A stretch of 35,919 nucleotides of DNA from CAYRSS01 sp964426945 (GCA_964426945.1 CAYRSS010000043.1:1-35919); one strand, 5' to 3'. Counted from the first letter of the stretch, positions 8,247 through 16,189 are shown. The notes: generated from the letters alone by a model not told the origin. A program made the numbers and translations.

Positions 8247-8810
8247 CTACTTCCGCCGATACGTGCCCTTCATCTCGACCTTCTGGATCAGGTGAAGCGG
8301 GTCGAGCCACTCGGTCATCTGCCAGTCGATCGTGTTGTCATCGACGAAGCGCAGCTTGTAGCGTCCGTGGCTGGTGGTGCCGTCAAGGCCGATGCTGCGG
8401 TAGTGCATCGTCCAGCAGCGATCAGCCGCCTTGTAGCGAGCCGTGCCGTGCTGCGGATAGCCCCAGTTGTTGAACATCCACCAGACGTACTTGCCGGATC
8501 GCGGGTTCAGCCCCCACATCCCTTCCGAGTCGAAGGCGTTGTCGCCGGAACTGGCGGAGATCCGCCCGGCCAGCAGCCGCTCGTCGAGGGTCCAGCGCCA
8601 CTCCGCCGTGCCGGTCCAGCGTTCGGCAGGCTGGTCGCGGATGGTCATGTCCGCTTCCCATGTCCAGGAGCCGACGAACGGCGCGTAGGCGCTCATCTCC
8701 GCCGGCCGTGCGGGGCGCTGCAGATCGCCATACCCCGCCTTGCCGCCGCAGCCGCCGGCACATGCCAGCACAGCCACAAAGCCGAGAGCACGAAGCCCGG
8801 ATCGTCTCAT
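8247..8810 (-). CDS. DUF1579-like lipoprotein
   Basis: The 187-residue protein starts MRRSGLRALGFVAVLACAGG; the cysteine after VLA fits a lipobox, so it is probably lipid-anchored. The mature part begins with FVGSWTWEADMTI and has the pattern of the DUF1579/lipocalin-like family: a G-x-W opening, WTGTAEWRWTLDERLLAG, GMWGLNPRSGKYVWWMFNNWG and a tail of short strands. The function of this family is unknown. The start is preceded by GGAAGGAG at good spacing and by a candidate promoter at 8857-8886. It lies 59 bases upstream of neuA in the same direction and may lead the neuA-neuB transcript, but nothing in its sequence points to sugar metabolism. Confidence 0.85.
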   Translation of the reverse strand: MRRSGLRALGFVAVLACAGGCGGKAGYGDLQRPARPAEMSAYAPFVGSWTWEADMTIRDQPAERWTGTAEWRWTLDERLLAGRISASSGDNAFDSEGMWGLNPRSGKYVWWMFNNWGYPQHGTARYKAADRCWTMHYRSIGLDGTTSHGRYKLRFVDDNTIDWQMTEWLDPLHLIQKVEMKGTYRRK

Positions 8811-8856
8811 ACTCTGACTCCTTCCAATGAGAATGCGTGACGTGTCGCCGCGCCGC

Positions 8857-8886
8857 AGGCTACGTCCCCGCGGGACAAGCTGTCAA
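8857..8886 (-). promoter_or_regulatory. Candidate promoter for the lipoprotein-neuA-neuB unit
   Basis: On the minus strand: perfect TTGACA (8881-8886), 18-base spacer, weak TAGCCT (8857-8862). The ATG at 8810 follows about 40 bases after the predicted start of transcription. Confidence 0.4.
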
Positions 8887-8924
8887 CGCCGCTGCCTGCT
8901 TCTCTTCCCTCCTTGCCTCGTTGC

Positions 8925-9422
8925 CTACTTCTTCCCCTTCGCCCGCTGCTCGCTGAAAAACCCAGTCAGCAGGGCCGCGCAGTCCTCCTGCAGCACCGTG
9001 TCGCCGAGGGCGACGCGGTGATTCAGGCGCGGATCGGTGGTGATTTCGTAGAGCGTCCGGCAGGCCCCGGCTTTGGGGTCGGGCGTGCCATAGACGAGGC
9101 GGGGGATACGGGCCTGGACGATGGCCCCGGCACACATCGGACAGGGCTCCAGCGTCACGTAGAGCGTGCAGCCCTCCAGCCGCCAGCTCCCCAGGTGGGC
9201 GGCGGCGGCGGTGATGGCCAGGATCTCGGCGTGGGCGGTCGGGTCCTGCAGCCGCTCGCGCTGGTTATGGCCCCGGCCGATGATCCGCCCTTCGTGCACG
9301 ACCACGGCCCCGATGGGCACCTCGTCCTCGTCCCAGGCGGCCATGGCCTCGTCGATGGCGGCGCGCATGAACCGGCGGTCGGTTTCCAGGGGATCGAGCG
9401 GCTGGTCGGCGGTGGGGTCCAA
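8925..9422 (-). CDS. tadA: tRNA-specific adenosine deaminase
   Basis: The 165-residue protein converts A34 to inosine in tRNA-Arg(ACG), which is needed to read CGN codons. The deaminase zinc site is complete: HAE (H64, E66) and PCPMC (C94, C97); the order VPIGAVVVHEG, N53, TAHAEILAI, LYVTLEPCPMCAGAI, YGTPDPKAGA is that of TadA. Length is normal. The start is a TTG at 9422, preceded by GGAGAG; the next in-frame ATG (9368) would leave a shortened first helix but cannot be excluded. It ends 114 bases before the lipoprotein gene and is divergent from glyS. Confidence 0.96.
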   Translation of the reverse strand: MDPTADQPLDPLETDRRFMRAAIDEAMAAWDEDEVPIGAVVVHEGRIIGRGHNQRERLQDPTAHAEILAITAAAAHLGSWRLEGCTLYVTLEPCPMCAGAIVQARIPRLVYGTPDPKAGACRTLYEITTDPRLNHRVALGDTVLQEDCAALLTGFFSEQRAKGKK

Positions 9423-9750
9423 GGGCTCTCCGGGCGGCCGATACTTGACAGGCGGCGCCTTTGGCGGGACGCTGCCCCATTCGGGCTAAGTCGGCCCGTA
9501 GCAGGAATTTACCGCGCGCAGGCGTGGAAGGGAACGGACGCGGAAGGGGGAAACGCAGAGGTCGCGGAGGGTGGACGCGGAGAGCACGGAGACGTCCCCG
9601 CATCCGAAACCGGTCCTGATCTCACACGAAAACCCTCTCAAGGTCCCTCGAAGTGGGTATGACCGAGTGCGCGACCATGGCTGGCGCGTCTCCGTGTTCT
9701 CTGCGTCCTGGCTCGGTGCCCTCTGCGGTCAGTCTTCATTCGGTGAAACC
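9423..9750. other. Divergent intergenic region between tadA and glyS
   Basis: Of these 328 bases, 9549-9732 is a long imperfect inverted repeat (listed separately), leaving only 18 bases between it and the glyS start. The remaining 9423-9548 holds TTGACA at 9446-9451 with no convincing -10 behind it, and TAAATT on the minus strand at 9506-9511 that could serve tadA with a poor -35. No small gene is convincing here. Confidence 0.5.
9549..9732. repeat. Long imperfect inverted repeat, possible dispersed miniature element
   Basis: The left arm (9549-9594) and right arm (9687-9732) are imperfect reverse complements. The inner 21 bases, 9574-9594 and 9687-9707, pair at 19 of 21 positions; pairing weakens outside this core and recovers in the block GCAGAGG (from 9555) against CCTCTGC (about 9719-9725). 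The loop is about 92 bases. The arms have the 'GCGGAGAGCACGGAG' / 'CTCCGTGTTCTCTGCG' character of purine-rich dispersed repeats that I associate with several environmental phyla. The element has no coding capacity of its own. Its right end lies 18 bases from the glyS start codon. Confidence 0.65.
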
Positions 9751-11457
9751 ATGTCAAAGTCAGTCGAAGTGATGGAAAAGATCGTCGCCCTGTGCCGCCG
9801 CCGCGGGTTCATCTTCGGCAGCAGCGAGATCTACGGCGGCATCGGCGGCTTCTGGGACTACGGCCCGCTCGGCTGCGAGCTCAAGAGGAACATCAAGGAC
9901 GCGTGGTGGAACGACATGGTCCGCAACCCGCCGCCGGGCCCCGGCGGCCGCGAGTTCCAGATGGTCGGCGTGGACTGCTCGATCATCATGAACCCGAAGG
10001 TGTGGGAGGCGAGCGGGCATGCGACGGGGTTCAGCGACCCCATGGTAGATTGCTCTGTCTGCAAGAAGCGGTTCCGAGAAGACAAGATATGGGTCTTCAC
10101 GCTCTTCCCGCAGGGCGCGATCCGAAACAGGTCTGAAGTCGCAGCCGGCCGGGCAACACCGGATGTCGATTGTGAATTATCCAAGAGGATCACAATTGCC
10201 GCCGAGGTCGAGCTTGGTGCCATATGCAACATGGCGGAACACGCGATACAGGCCTTTGGGAAAACCAATAATGTCGCCTTCCTGAAGCAATTTCGCGTAG
10301 GGAGGGAAGGTGATTGTTCACGATACCCGATTTACTTCGCGGGGCATGACTTCCGCAAGCCGGAGCACGGTTCCGGTCTCGACATGACTGTCGAGCCGGA
10401 TTTTGAGTGTTTAATGGAACTTCAACAGAGTGCAGCTTTCACGAACGGGAAGCGGCCCTGTCCCGCTTGCTACAATCCGGACGGACTCGGCGAGGCCCGA
10501 CAGTTCAATCTGATGTTGAAGACTCACGTGGGCGCCTTGGAGGACTCGAGTAGTCTAGCCTACCTCCGCCCCGAGACCGCCCAAGGCATCTTCGCCAACT
10601 TCAAGAACGTCATGGACTCCACGCGCGTCAAGATTCCCTTCGGCATCGCGCAAATGGGCAAGGCGTTCCGCAACGAGATCAACCCGCGTAACTACACCTT
10701 CCGCTCGCGCGAATTCGAGCAGATGGAGATTGAGTTTTTCTGCCGTCCCGAAGAGTCGATGAAGTGGTACGAGTTCTGGCGCGACACGCGCATCGCGTGG
10801 TACAGCTCGCTCGGCATCAAGAGCGAGAAGCTCCGCCCGCGCGAGCAGGGCGAGAAGGAGCTGGCCCACTACAGCAAGGCCTGCACCGACATCGAGTACA
10901 TGTTCCCGTTCTCCGACGAGCCGCAGGAGCTCGAAGGCGTCGCCCATCGCGGCAGCTTCGACCTCAATCAGCATGGCAAGTTCTCGAAGAACGACGAGAA
11001 CGCGTTCGCCGTGGTGGATGATGAGACCAAGGAGAAGTTCGTCCCGCACGTTATCGAGCCCTCGGCGGGCGTGGATCGCTTTACGCTCGCGGTGATTTGT
11101 GAGGCGTATTCGTATGACGAGTCGCGGGCGAGCCCGGAGTTCCTCAAGTTCCACCCGCGCCTCGCGCCGGTGAAGGCCGCCGTGTTCCCGCTCGTGGCCA
11201 AGGATGGCCTGCCGGAGATCGGCGAGCCGATCTACAACGAGCTTCGTCGGCACTTCCCCTGTCAGTACGACGCGAAGCAGTCCATCGGCAAGCGCTACGC
11301 CCGCATGGACGAGGCGGGCACGCCGTTCTGCTTCACCATCGACGGCCAGACCAAGGAAGACGGCACCGTCACCGTCCGCAACCGTGACGACGCGAGCCAG
11401 GAACGCATCGACAAGTCGCGCTGCCTGCAGTACCTGCGGGACAAGCTGGGGCTGTAG
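9751..11457 (+). CDS. glyS: Glycyl-tRNA synthetase, single-chain dimeric (eukaryote/archaeon-like) type
   Basis: The 568-residue class II synthetase charges tRNA-Gly. Seen in order: SSEIYGGIGGFWDYGPLG (residues 24-41), NPKVWEASGHATGFSDPMVDC, Cys pair C101/C104, second Cys pair C237/C240, EARQFNLMLKTHVG, YLRPETAQGIF, RNEINPRNYTFRSREFEQME (motif 2) and EPSAGVDRFTLA (motif 3), then an anticodon-binding domain to about 565. It is the alpha2 type, not the alpha2beta2 type. Between the two Cys pairs lie about 130 residues, including a lower-GC stretch that I cannot match to the usual zinc-domain insert. The start ATG at 9751 is chosen because the conserved N-terminus begins there; the open frame further upstream runs through the inverted repeat. 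mutM follows after 64 bases. Confidence 0.97.
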   Translation: MSKSVEVMEKIVALCRRRGFIFGSSEIYGGIGGFWDYGPLGCELKRNIKDAWWNDMVRNPPPGPGGREFQMVGVDCSIIMNPKVWEASGHATGFSDPMVDCSVCKKRFREDKIWVFTLFPQGAIRNRSEVAAGRATPDVDCELSKRITIAAEVELGAICNMAEHAIQAFGKTNNVAFLKQFRVGREGDCSRYPIYFAGHDFRKPEHGSGLDMTVEPDFECLMELQQSAAFTNGKRPCPACYNPDGLGEARQFNLMLKTHVGALEDSSSLAYLRPETAQGIFANFKNVMDSTRVKIPFGIAQMGKAFRNEINPRNYTFRSREFEQMEIEFFCRPEESMKWYEFWRDTRIAWYSSLGIKSEKLRPREQGEKELAHYSKACTDIEYMFPFSDEPQELEGVAHRGSFDLNQHGKFSKNDENAFAVVDDETKEKFVPHVIEPSAGVDRFTLAVICEAYSYDESRASPEFLKFHPRLAPVKAAVFPLVAKDGLPEIGEPIYNELRRHFPCQYDAKQSIGKRYARMDEAGTPFCFTIDGQTKEDGTVTVRNRDDASQERIDKSRCLQYLRDKLGL

Positions 11458-11521
11458 GACGCCCGAGAGGCGCGCGGCGTGCGATCGCGAAGGGCGGCGC
11501 GTGCCGCACGACGATGCGACA

Positions 11522-12364
11522 ATGCCCGAACTCCCCGAAGTCGAGACCATCGCCCGGCAGCTGCAGTCCCGCCTCGCTGGCCGGCGGTTCGGCGCGGTCC
11601 ACCTCGGCCGCCCGGACATCGTGCACGCGGCTTCCGCGCCGCTGGAGCGCGCCCTGCCCGGTCGGCGGATTGTCGCCGTGTCGCGCCGGGCGAAGCGGAT
11701 CATGATCCGGCTGGAGCCCGCAGGCGACCTGGTGTTCCATCTAGGCATGACCGGCCGGCTGACGGTCGAGGCGGCCGCAACGCCGCTGGAGATGCACACT
11801 CACCTTCGCGTGGCCATATCGTTCCCCGCGGGCGGCGAGGCGGCGGAGCTTCGCTTCCGGGATCCACGGCGCTTCGGCGGGGTCTGGGTGCTCGACGAGG
11901 GCATGGAAGCGACCGGCCGGCTGATGGGCGCGCTCGGCCCGGAGCCGCTGACGCTTCGCCTCGCCGAGTTCCGCGGCCTGATCGCCCGCCGGCGGCAGAT
12001 CAAGGCGCTGCTGCTCGACCAGACCGCCATCGCGGGCTTGGGCAACATCTACTGCGACGAGTCGCTGCACCGCGCGAGGATTCACCCGCTCACGTCGGGC
12101 GATCGGCTTGATCCGGCGGACGCGGCCGCGCTGCTCCGTGCCATCAAGCAGGTCCTGCGCGAGGCGATTCGCCACCGCGGCACCACGCTGATGGACTATC
12201 GGTCCGCCGACGGCGAGCCCGGCTCCTTTCAGCGGCGACACCGCGTATACCACCGCGAGGGCAGCCCGTGCCGGACCTGTCGCACGCCCATCGTCCGAAC
12301 CGTCGCCGCCGGGCGATCGACGTTCTGGTGTCCGCGGTGTCAGCCGCTCACGGCTCGGCGCTGA
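11522..12364 (+). CDS. mutM: Formamidopyrimidine-DNA glycosylase
   Basis: The 280-residue bifunctional glycosylase/AP lyase removes 8-oxoguanine and formamidopyrimidines from DNA. The catalytic N-terminus MPELPEVETI is intact (P2 nucleophile, E3, E6), the conserved lysine is K58 in RRAKR, and FHLGMTGRL (72-80), RFRDPRRFG and the helix-two-turn-helix around IAGLGNIYCDESL are present. A four-cysteine zinc finger (CRTC ... CPRC) closes the protein. All hallmark residues are there, so it should be active. The ATG at 11522 is forced, since P2 must follow the initiator Met. It shares a direction and short spacings with glyS and the methyltransferase gene, which suggests an operon. Confidence 0.98.
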   Translation: MPELPEVETIARQLQSRLAGRRFGAVHLGRPDIVHAASAPLERALPGRRIVAVSRRAKRIMIRLEPAGDLVFHLGMTGRLTVEAAATPLEMHTHLRVAISFPAGGEAAELRFRDPRRFGGVWVLDEGMEATGRLMGALGPEPLTLRLAEFRGLIARRRQIKALLLDQTAIAGLGNIYCDESLHRARIHPLTSGDRLDPADAAALLRAIKQVLREAIRHRGTTLMDYRSADGEPGSFQRRHRVYHREGSPCRTCRTPIVRTVAAGRSTFWCPRCQPLTARR

Positions 12365-12398
12365 TCGGGGGGGATGATTGCCGCCAGGGGAATCCGAC

Positions 12399-13103
12399 GT
12401 GTCTGCCATTCCGCAAGAGCCGCAACTGGAGATGATCGACGGCACGCCGCATTTCCGCGGCCTGCGGGTCGTGCAGCGGGGGGTCGAGATCGAGGGCGAG
12501 TTGTTCGCCATCGACGCGCTGCTCGACGCGGCCGACCTGCTGGACCAGCCGGACGTTGCCGCCCGGTTCCTCAAGGAGGACCTCGCCCCGTACGGGCTGG
12601 AGCTGTGGCCGTCAGCGCGAATGCTGGCGGCCTACATACTCCGCGAGGGTCCGGGTGACGGGCGCAGCGCCATCGAGATCGGCGCCGGTCTGGGGCTCCC
12701 CTCCTTCGCGGCGGCCCGCGCCGGGTGGCGGGTCACCCTAACGGACAACGAGCCCATGGCGCTGCAGTTCGCGATCCGCAATGCCCGACTCAACGGGGTG
12801 ACACTCGACGCCGTTGCGGCGCTGGACTGGCGGCACCCCGCGACCGGACGAGTGTTCGACCGCGTTTACGCCGCCGACGTGCTCTACCAGCTCGTGGATC
12901 ACGCGCCGCTGCTGCGGTGCATCGATGCGCTGCTCGCGCCCGGGGGGACGGCGGTCGTCGTAGACCCCAACCGCGGCGTGGCGGATCGTTTTGCGGACAT
13001 GGCGGCCCAAGCCGGATACGCGGTCGCGGTGCACGCGTCGTCAGCCCCGGACCACCAGGATCGGCCGGTGGGAGGGCGGATACATGTGCTGCGACGCCGC
13101 TGA
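12399..13103 (+). CDS. SAM-dependent methyltransferase, METTL/NNMT-like (methyltransferase 16 type)
   Basis: The 234-residue protein has a Rossmann methyltransferase core: LELWPSARMLAAYI (pre-core), AIEIGAGLGLPSFAAARAG (motif I), VTLTDNEPMAL (motif II acidic end), DAVAALDW, FDRVYAADVLYQL (motif IV-like) and a final GGRIHVLRR. The phrase order of WPS, GAGLGLPS, TDNEP and AADVLY is that of the family containing METTL21/METTL23 protein-lysine methyltransferases and nicotinamide N-methyltransferase; bacterial members are mostly uncharacterised. The GTG at 12399 is preferred over the upstream TTG at 12378, because AGGGGAA (12386-12392) sits at ideal distance. The 34-base gap after mutM suggests co-transcription. 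The substrate is unknown. Confidence 0.85.
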   Translation: MSAIPQEPQLEMIDGTPHFRGLRVVQRGVEIEGELFAIDALLDAADLLDQPDVAARFLKEDLAPYGLELWPSARMLAAYILREGPGDGRSAIEIGAGLGLPSFAAARAGWRVTLTDNEPMALQFAIRNARLNGVTLDAVAALDWRHPATGRVFDRVYAADVLYQLVDHAPLLRCIDALLAPGGTAVVVDPNRGVADRFADMAAQAGYAVAVHASSAPDHQDRPVGGRIHVLRRR

Positions 13104-13141
13104 GTCGATTTGGACGGGCGGGCCGCTTGCGCGCGGGCCGA

Positions 13142-13187
13142 TACAATCTTCAGGAGCCCTGGCCGGCGGGAAGTCCGCTGCCGCCGG
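13142..13187 (+). promoter_or_regulatory. Possible -10 element and leader hairpin before the 205-residue gene
   Basis: TACAAT (13142-13147) has no clear -35. Downstream, CCGGCGG (13163-13169) and CCGCCGG (13181-13187) form a 7-base-pair stem with an 11-base loop, ending a few bases before the Shine-Dalgarno GGGAGG. It could affect translation start. Confidence 0.35.
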
Positions 13188-13205
13188 GTCGGGAGGTGTC
13201 AGCGT

Positions 13206-13823
13206 ATGGAAATCTTCATCGACGATGATCCGGTCAACGACATCCCGGCAGAAGCAGGGACGATCGAGGAGGCCGTCATGCGCGTGCAGCGCGGCTACTG
13301 CGAGCCGGGTCACGTGGTCGTCGGCCTGCGGTGTGACGGGTTGGAGGTCGGTCCCGGCGAGATGGAAGCGACGCTGCGTCGTCCGACATCGCAATGTCGA
13401 CGTTTGGAAATCTACACCGGCAGCCAGTCAGACCTCGTGGCCGACGCGATGCGGCAGTCGTCGCTCGCTCTGAACGAGGCCGCCTCTCAGCATCACCAGA
13501 TCGTCGAGATGCTCAGCGCCGGCCGCGTGACCGACGGGGTCGCCCAGCTGGCCCGCAGCCTGGAGATCTGGAAAGGCGTGCACGACGCCATCAGCCAGTC
13601 AGTGCGGATGCTCGGCATCGCCCCCGCCGACCTGGTGATCGAGGGTCGCTCGCTGGACGAACTCATTGTCGAGCCGAGGGAACTGCTGATGAACGTCAAG
13701 TCGGCGCTCGAGGCGCGCGACTACGTCCTGCTGGCGGACATTCTGCAGTACGAATTCGACGTAGTGGTGGCGCGGTGGCAGTCCATCATCGCGGAGCTGC
13801 TTCGCCGGGCCGAGTCGGCATGA
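13206..13823 (+). CDS. Hypothetical 205-residue protein
   Basis: I do not recognise this protein. It starts MEIFIDDDPVNDIPAEAGTI behind a good Shine-Dalgarno (GGGAGGTG). It has no signal peptide. The first 70 residues look like a small alpha/beta domain (EIFIDD, AVMRVQRGYCEPGHVVVGL, RRLEIYTG); the rest (about 75-205) looks entirely helical, with long amphipathic stretches such as DLVADAMRQSSLALNEAASQ, IVEMLSAGRVTDGVAQLARS and a final DYVLLADILQYEFDVVVARW. An N-terminal beta-grasp-like domain plus a helical bundle would fit a cytoplasmic adaptor or flagellar/signalling accessory protein, but this is a guess. It converges with the HD-GYP gene, whose stop lies 6 bases away. Confidence 0.85.
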   Translation: MEIFIDDDPVNDIPAEAGTIEEAVMRVQRGYCEPGHVVVGLRCDGLEVGPGEMEATLRRPTSQCRRLEIYTGSQSDLVADAMRQSSLALNEAASQHHQIVEMLSAGRVTDGVAQLARSLEIWKGVHDAISQSVRMLGIAPADLVIEGRSLDELIVEPRELLMNVKSALEARDYVLLADILQYEFDVVVARWQSIIAELLRRAESA

Positions 13824-13829
13824 GCGACC

Positions 13830-15128
13830 TCAGGCGGTCGCCGCGGCGACGCTCGCCGGCGGCAGCGCCGTGACCACGCGCGTGTCGCGCTCGGTAGCGA
13901 GGTCGATCACGTTGCCGGAGGGAGTGTTGTCCTCCCGCAGCAGCATCACCACGGGCTTCGTATGCAGGCCCGGTGTCGAGCGGATGACCCGAGCCCGCCG
14001 CCCATCGAGCAGTTCGACGGTGCTGCCGATGGGGAACAACCCCACGGCGTCGAGCAGGGCGCGGACCACGTCCCGATCAAACACACCCTGGCTGGTTCCC
14101 ACGAGGATCGTTTCGGTCGCCCGGTAGGGCAACTGCGCCGGCCGATAGGGGCGGGCATGCGTCATCGCGCAGTAGGTGTCGGCCACGCCGTAGATCCGGG
14201 CGTACTGGTGCAGAAAGATTGCGCGCCGCCGGCGGGGATAGCCTGAGCCGTTGCAGCGCTCGTGTCCCTGGTACCCCACAACCGCCACATGAGCCGAAAC
14301 GCTGCGGATGCTCTGGAGGCAGTCCAGCGTGTGCAGCGGATGTCGGCGCACCTCCTCCATCTCCAGCGCGGTGAGCGTTCGCGGGGCCAGCCGGATACTC
14401 AGCGGAACGCGGAGCATGCCGATGTCGGCCAGCAGCGCTCCGAGCCCGACCTCCATCACCTGGTCGCGCGTCAGCCCGAGGTGAATCCCGAGGATCATGC
14501 ACAGCAGCGACACGTTGACCGAGTGGTCGAACAGGTACTCGTCGCTGGACTCCTGCAGGGCCAGGACGGTGGCGAGCAGGTCACGGTCGATCATGTAACG
14601 GCCGACGAAGTCCTCGACCGCCTCGTTGACCTCCCCGAGGCCGACGCTGCGGCTGTCACGCAGCTCGCTGGCCACGTGGGCCACCTGGCCGCTGACCCGG
14701 CGGTGGGCCTCCAGTCCGCGCTGCGCCTCGCCGGCGAGGTCCTCGGGCTCGAGGTTACGGTCGCCGGTGGGGATGCGGTCGCCCGGCTCGTCCTTGCGCA
14801 GGCCGAGGGCGTCAAGTTTGCGGAGAAACGCCCCATGCATGCGCCGGGTGCGGTCTACACCCATGAGCACGACGCTGTGGATCTGCCGCTTGGCGAGCAG
14901 GTCGATGAAGCGCTGGGTCAGCTCCGCGCCGCTGGACAGCAGAAGGGCGCCGTCCTGATCGTAGATGTCCTGCGTCAGGCGCATGCCCGGACGCAAGGCG
15001 TGGACGCTGATGGTGCGTTGCTCGTGCGACCGCGGGTCGCCGTCTCGCGCGTGGGGCTTTGGCAAGGCACCTCTCCCGAACGCCCCGGCGGGGACTGACG
15101 CGTCGGCGGCTTCCCGTCCGGAAGTCAT
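13830..15128 (-). CDS. HD-GYP domain protein with degenerate metal site
   Basis: The 432-residue protein has an N-terminal region (about 38-110) with VHALRPGMRLTQDIYDQDG, an opening segment common in HD-GYP proteins, then an HD-GYP domain at about 165-345 and a C-terminal beta-rich region (LFPIGSTVELLDGRRARV). HD-GYP domains hydrolyse cyclic di-GMP (or cGAMP) with a di- or tri-iron site. Here H202, H263, H289-E290, the GYP triplet (296-298) and D317 are kept, but the HD pair reads A234-D235 (LLADIG instead of LLHDIG), and the first His of the HHE motif is G288. Loss of two metal ligands suggests reduced or absent catalysis, perhaps a binding or signalling role. The ATG at 15128 has no obvious Shine-Dalgarno. 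The histidine kinase lies upstream in the same direction. Confidence 0.92.
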   Translation of the reverse strand: MTSGREAADASVPAGAFGRGALPKPHARDGDPRSHEQRTISVHALRPGMRLTQDIYDQDGALLLSSGAELTQRFIDLLAKRQIHSVVLMGVDRTRRMHGAFLRKLDALGLRKDEPGDRIPTGDRNLEPEDLAGEAQRGLEAHRRVSGQVAHVASELRDSRSVGLGEVNEAVEDFVGRYMIDRDLLATVLALQESSDEYLFDHSVNVSLLCMILGIHLGLTRDQVMEVGLGALLADIGMLRVPLSIRLAPRTLTALEMEEVRRHPLHTLDCLQSIRSVSAHVAVVGYQGHERCNGSGYPRRRRAIFLHQYARIYGVADTYCAMTHARPYRPAQLPYRATETILVGTSQGVFDRDVVRALLDAVGLFPIGSTVELLDGRRARVIRSTPGLHTKPVVMLLREDNTPSGNVIDLATERDTRVVTALPPASVAAATA

Positions 15129-15355
15129 CGCACGACGCCGCCCGGGCGGCGGTGGACACCCCCGGCGTCTCCCTCAGTGATGGTCGAGCGCCGCGGATCC
15201 GCCTGATTCCACCGGGTCTATCGACCCGCACCGCCGGGACCGTTTGCCCCTGCGTGGTCGGTGCGATGGTGTGGCCGATTCTGGGACGCAGCAGGTGCGC
15301 GAGGGGCCGTGGGCGCCGGTGGCTTGCGGGGAGACGATCGGATCGTTCGGCGGGG

Positions 15356-16189
15356 CTATCGGACGGTGGAGAGCGCCGCCTCGGGCTCGCGCTCGGCAGC
15401 CGTCCCGGCGGGCAGGCGCATGACGAACGTCGTGCCCTCGCCGACAGCGGTCTCGACATCGAGGCTGCCGCCGTTCTCGGAGGCGATGTCGCGACAGAGC
15501 GGCAGCCCCAGCCCGCGGCAGCGCGCGTCGCGATCACCCCGGGCGGGCTTGGTGCTGTGCAGCGGATCGAAAATGTAGGGCAGTTCCTGCGGCGGGATGC
15601 CGCCGCCATTGTCGGTTACGCGGATGACCACGTCGTCCCCGTGGCACTGGGCGGTAACGCGGATCGTGCCGCCCCCGCGGGGCAGCAGGGCTTCGCGGGC
15701 GTTGAGAATCAGGTTGAAGAACACCTGTTGCAGGTGAAGGGCGTCGCTGATGCAGGAGAGAGAGTCCGCCACGTCGATGCGCAGCGTAATCGCATCCTTG
15801 TCGAGCGAACGAACCATCGTCTCCACGGCGGCGTCGAGCGCGGCGCGGATGTTGACCAACTCGCGTTCGGCCGGCTTCGCCGCAGAAATACGCAGCAACC
15901 GCGCCGACATGCTCTCGAGAACCTGGACGCGGTTGATCGCGACGTCGAGCGCCTTGCGCGTGAGTTCCGGATCGTCCTTCGCTCGCGCATACTGCGCATA
16001 GCCCAGCATCGAGGAAAGCACGTTCTTGATTTCGTGGGCGAGTGTCACCGCGCCGACACCCAGCACCGAGAGCTGCTGAGCTTGGCGGACCTGCACCCGC
16101 AGATTGCCGAGCTGCTCTTCAAGCCGGGCGAGCTGATCCTCGACCGCCGGTCGGCGGCGGGGCATCCGCGAAGTTGACGAAAAGGGCAT
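15356..16189 (-). CDS. Soluble sensor histidine kinase without sensor domain
   Basis: The 277-residue protein has a short coiled-coil lead (about 15-40, EDQLARLEEQLGNLRVQVRQ), a dimerisation/phosphoacceptor segment with H52 in LAHEIKNVLSSMLG, and a complete HATPase domain: N box FFNLILNAREAL (158-169), G1 DNGGGIP (193-199), F box YIFDPLHSTK and G2 RGLGLPLC (226-232). It should autophosphorylate. No transmembrane, PAS or GAF sensor is visible, so input must come through a partner or the coiled coil. The ATG at 16189 is preferred to the open frame upstream (to 16390), because AGAGG precedes it and the upstream part overlaps a divergent gene. No response regulator gene is in the window; the HD-GYP gene follows 227 bases downstream. 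Confidence 0.93.
   Translation of the reverse strand: MPFSSTSRMPRRRPAVEDQLARLEEQLGNLRVQVRQAQQLSVLGVGAVTLAHEIKNVLSSMLGYAQYARAKDDPELTRKALDVAINRVQVLESMSARLLRISAAKPAERELVNIRAALDAAVETMVRSLDKDAITLRIDVADSLSCISDALHLQQVFFNLILNAREALLPRGGGTIRVTAQCHGDDVVIRVTDNGGGIPPQELPYIFDPLHSTKPARGDRDARCRGLGLPLCRDIASENGGSLDVETAVGEGTTFVMRLPAGTAAEREPEAALSTVR

Noticed and set aside
9446..9451. TTGACA as a glyS promoter
   Set aside because: No -10 lies at a suitable distance and the inverted repeat separates it from the gene.
10555..11799. Leftward frame opposite glyS and mutM
   Set aside because: It covers two well-conserved enzymes on the other strand and ends with no recognised motif.
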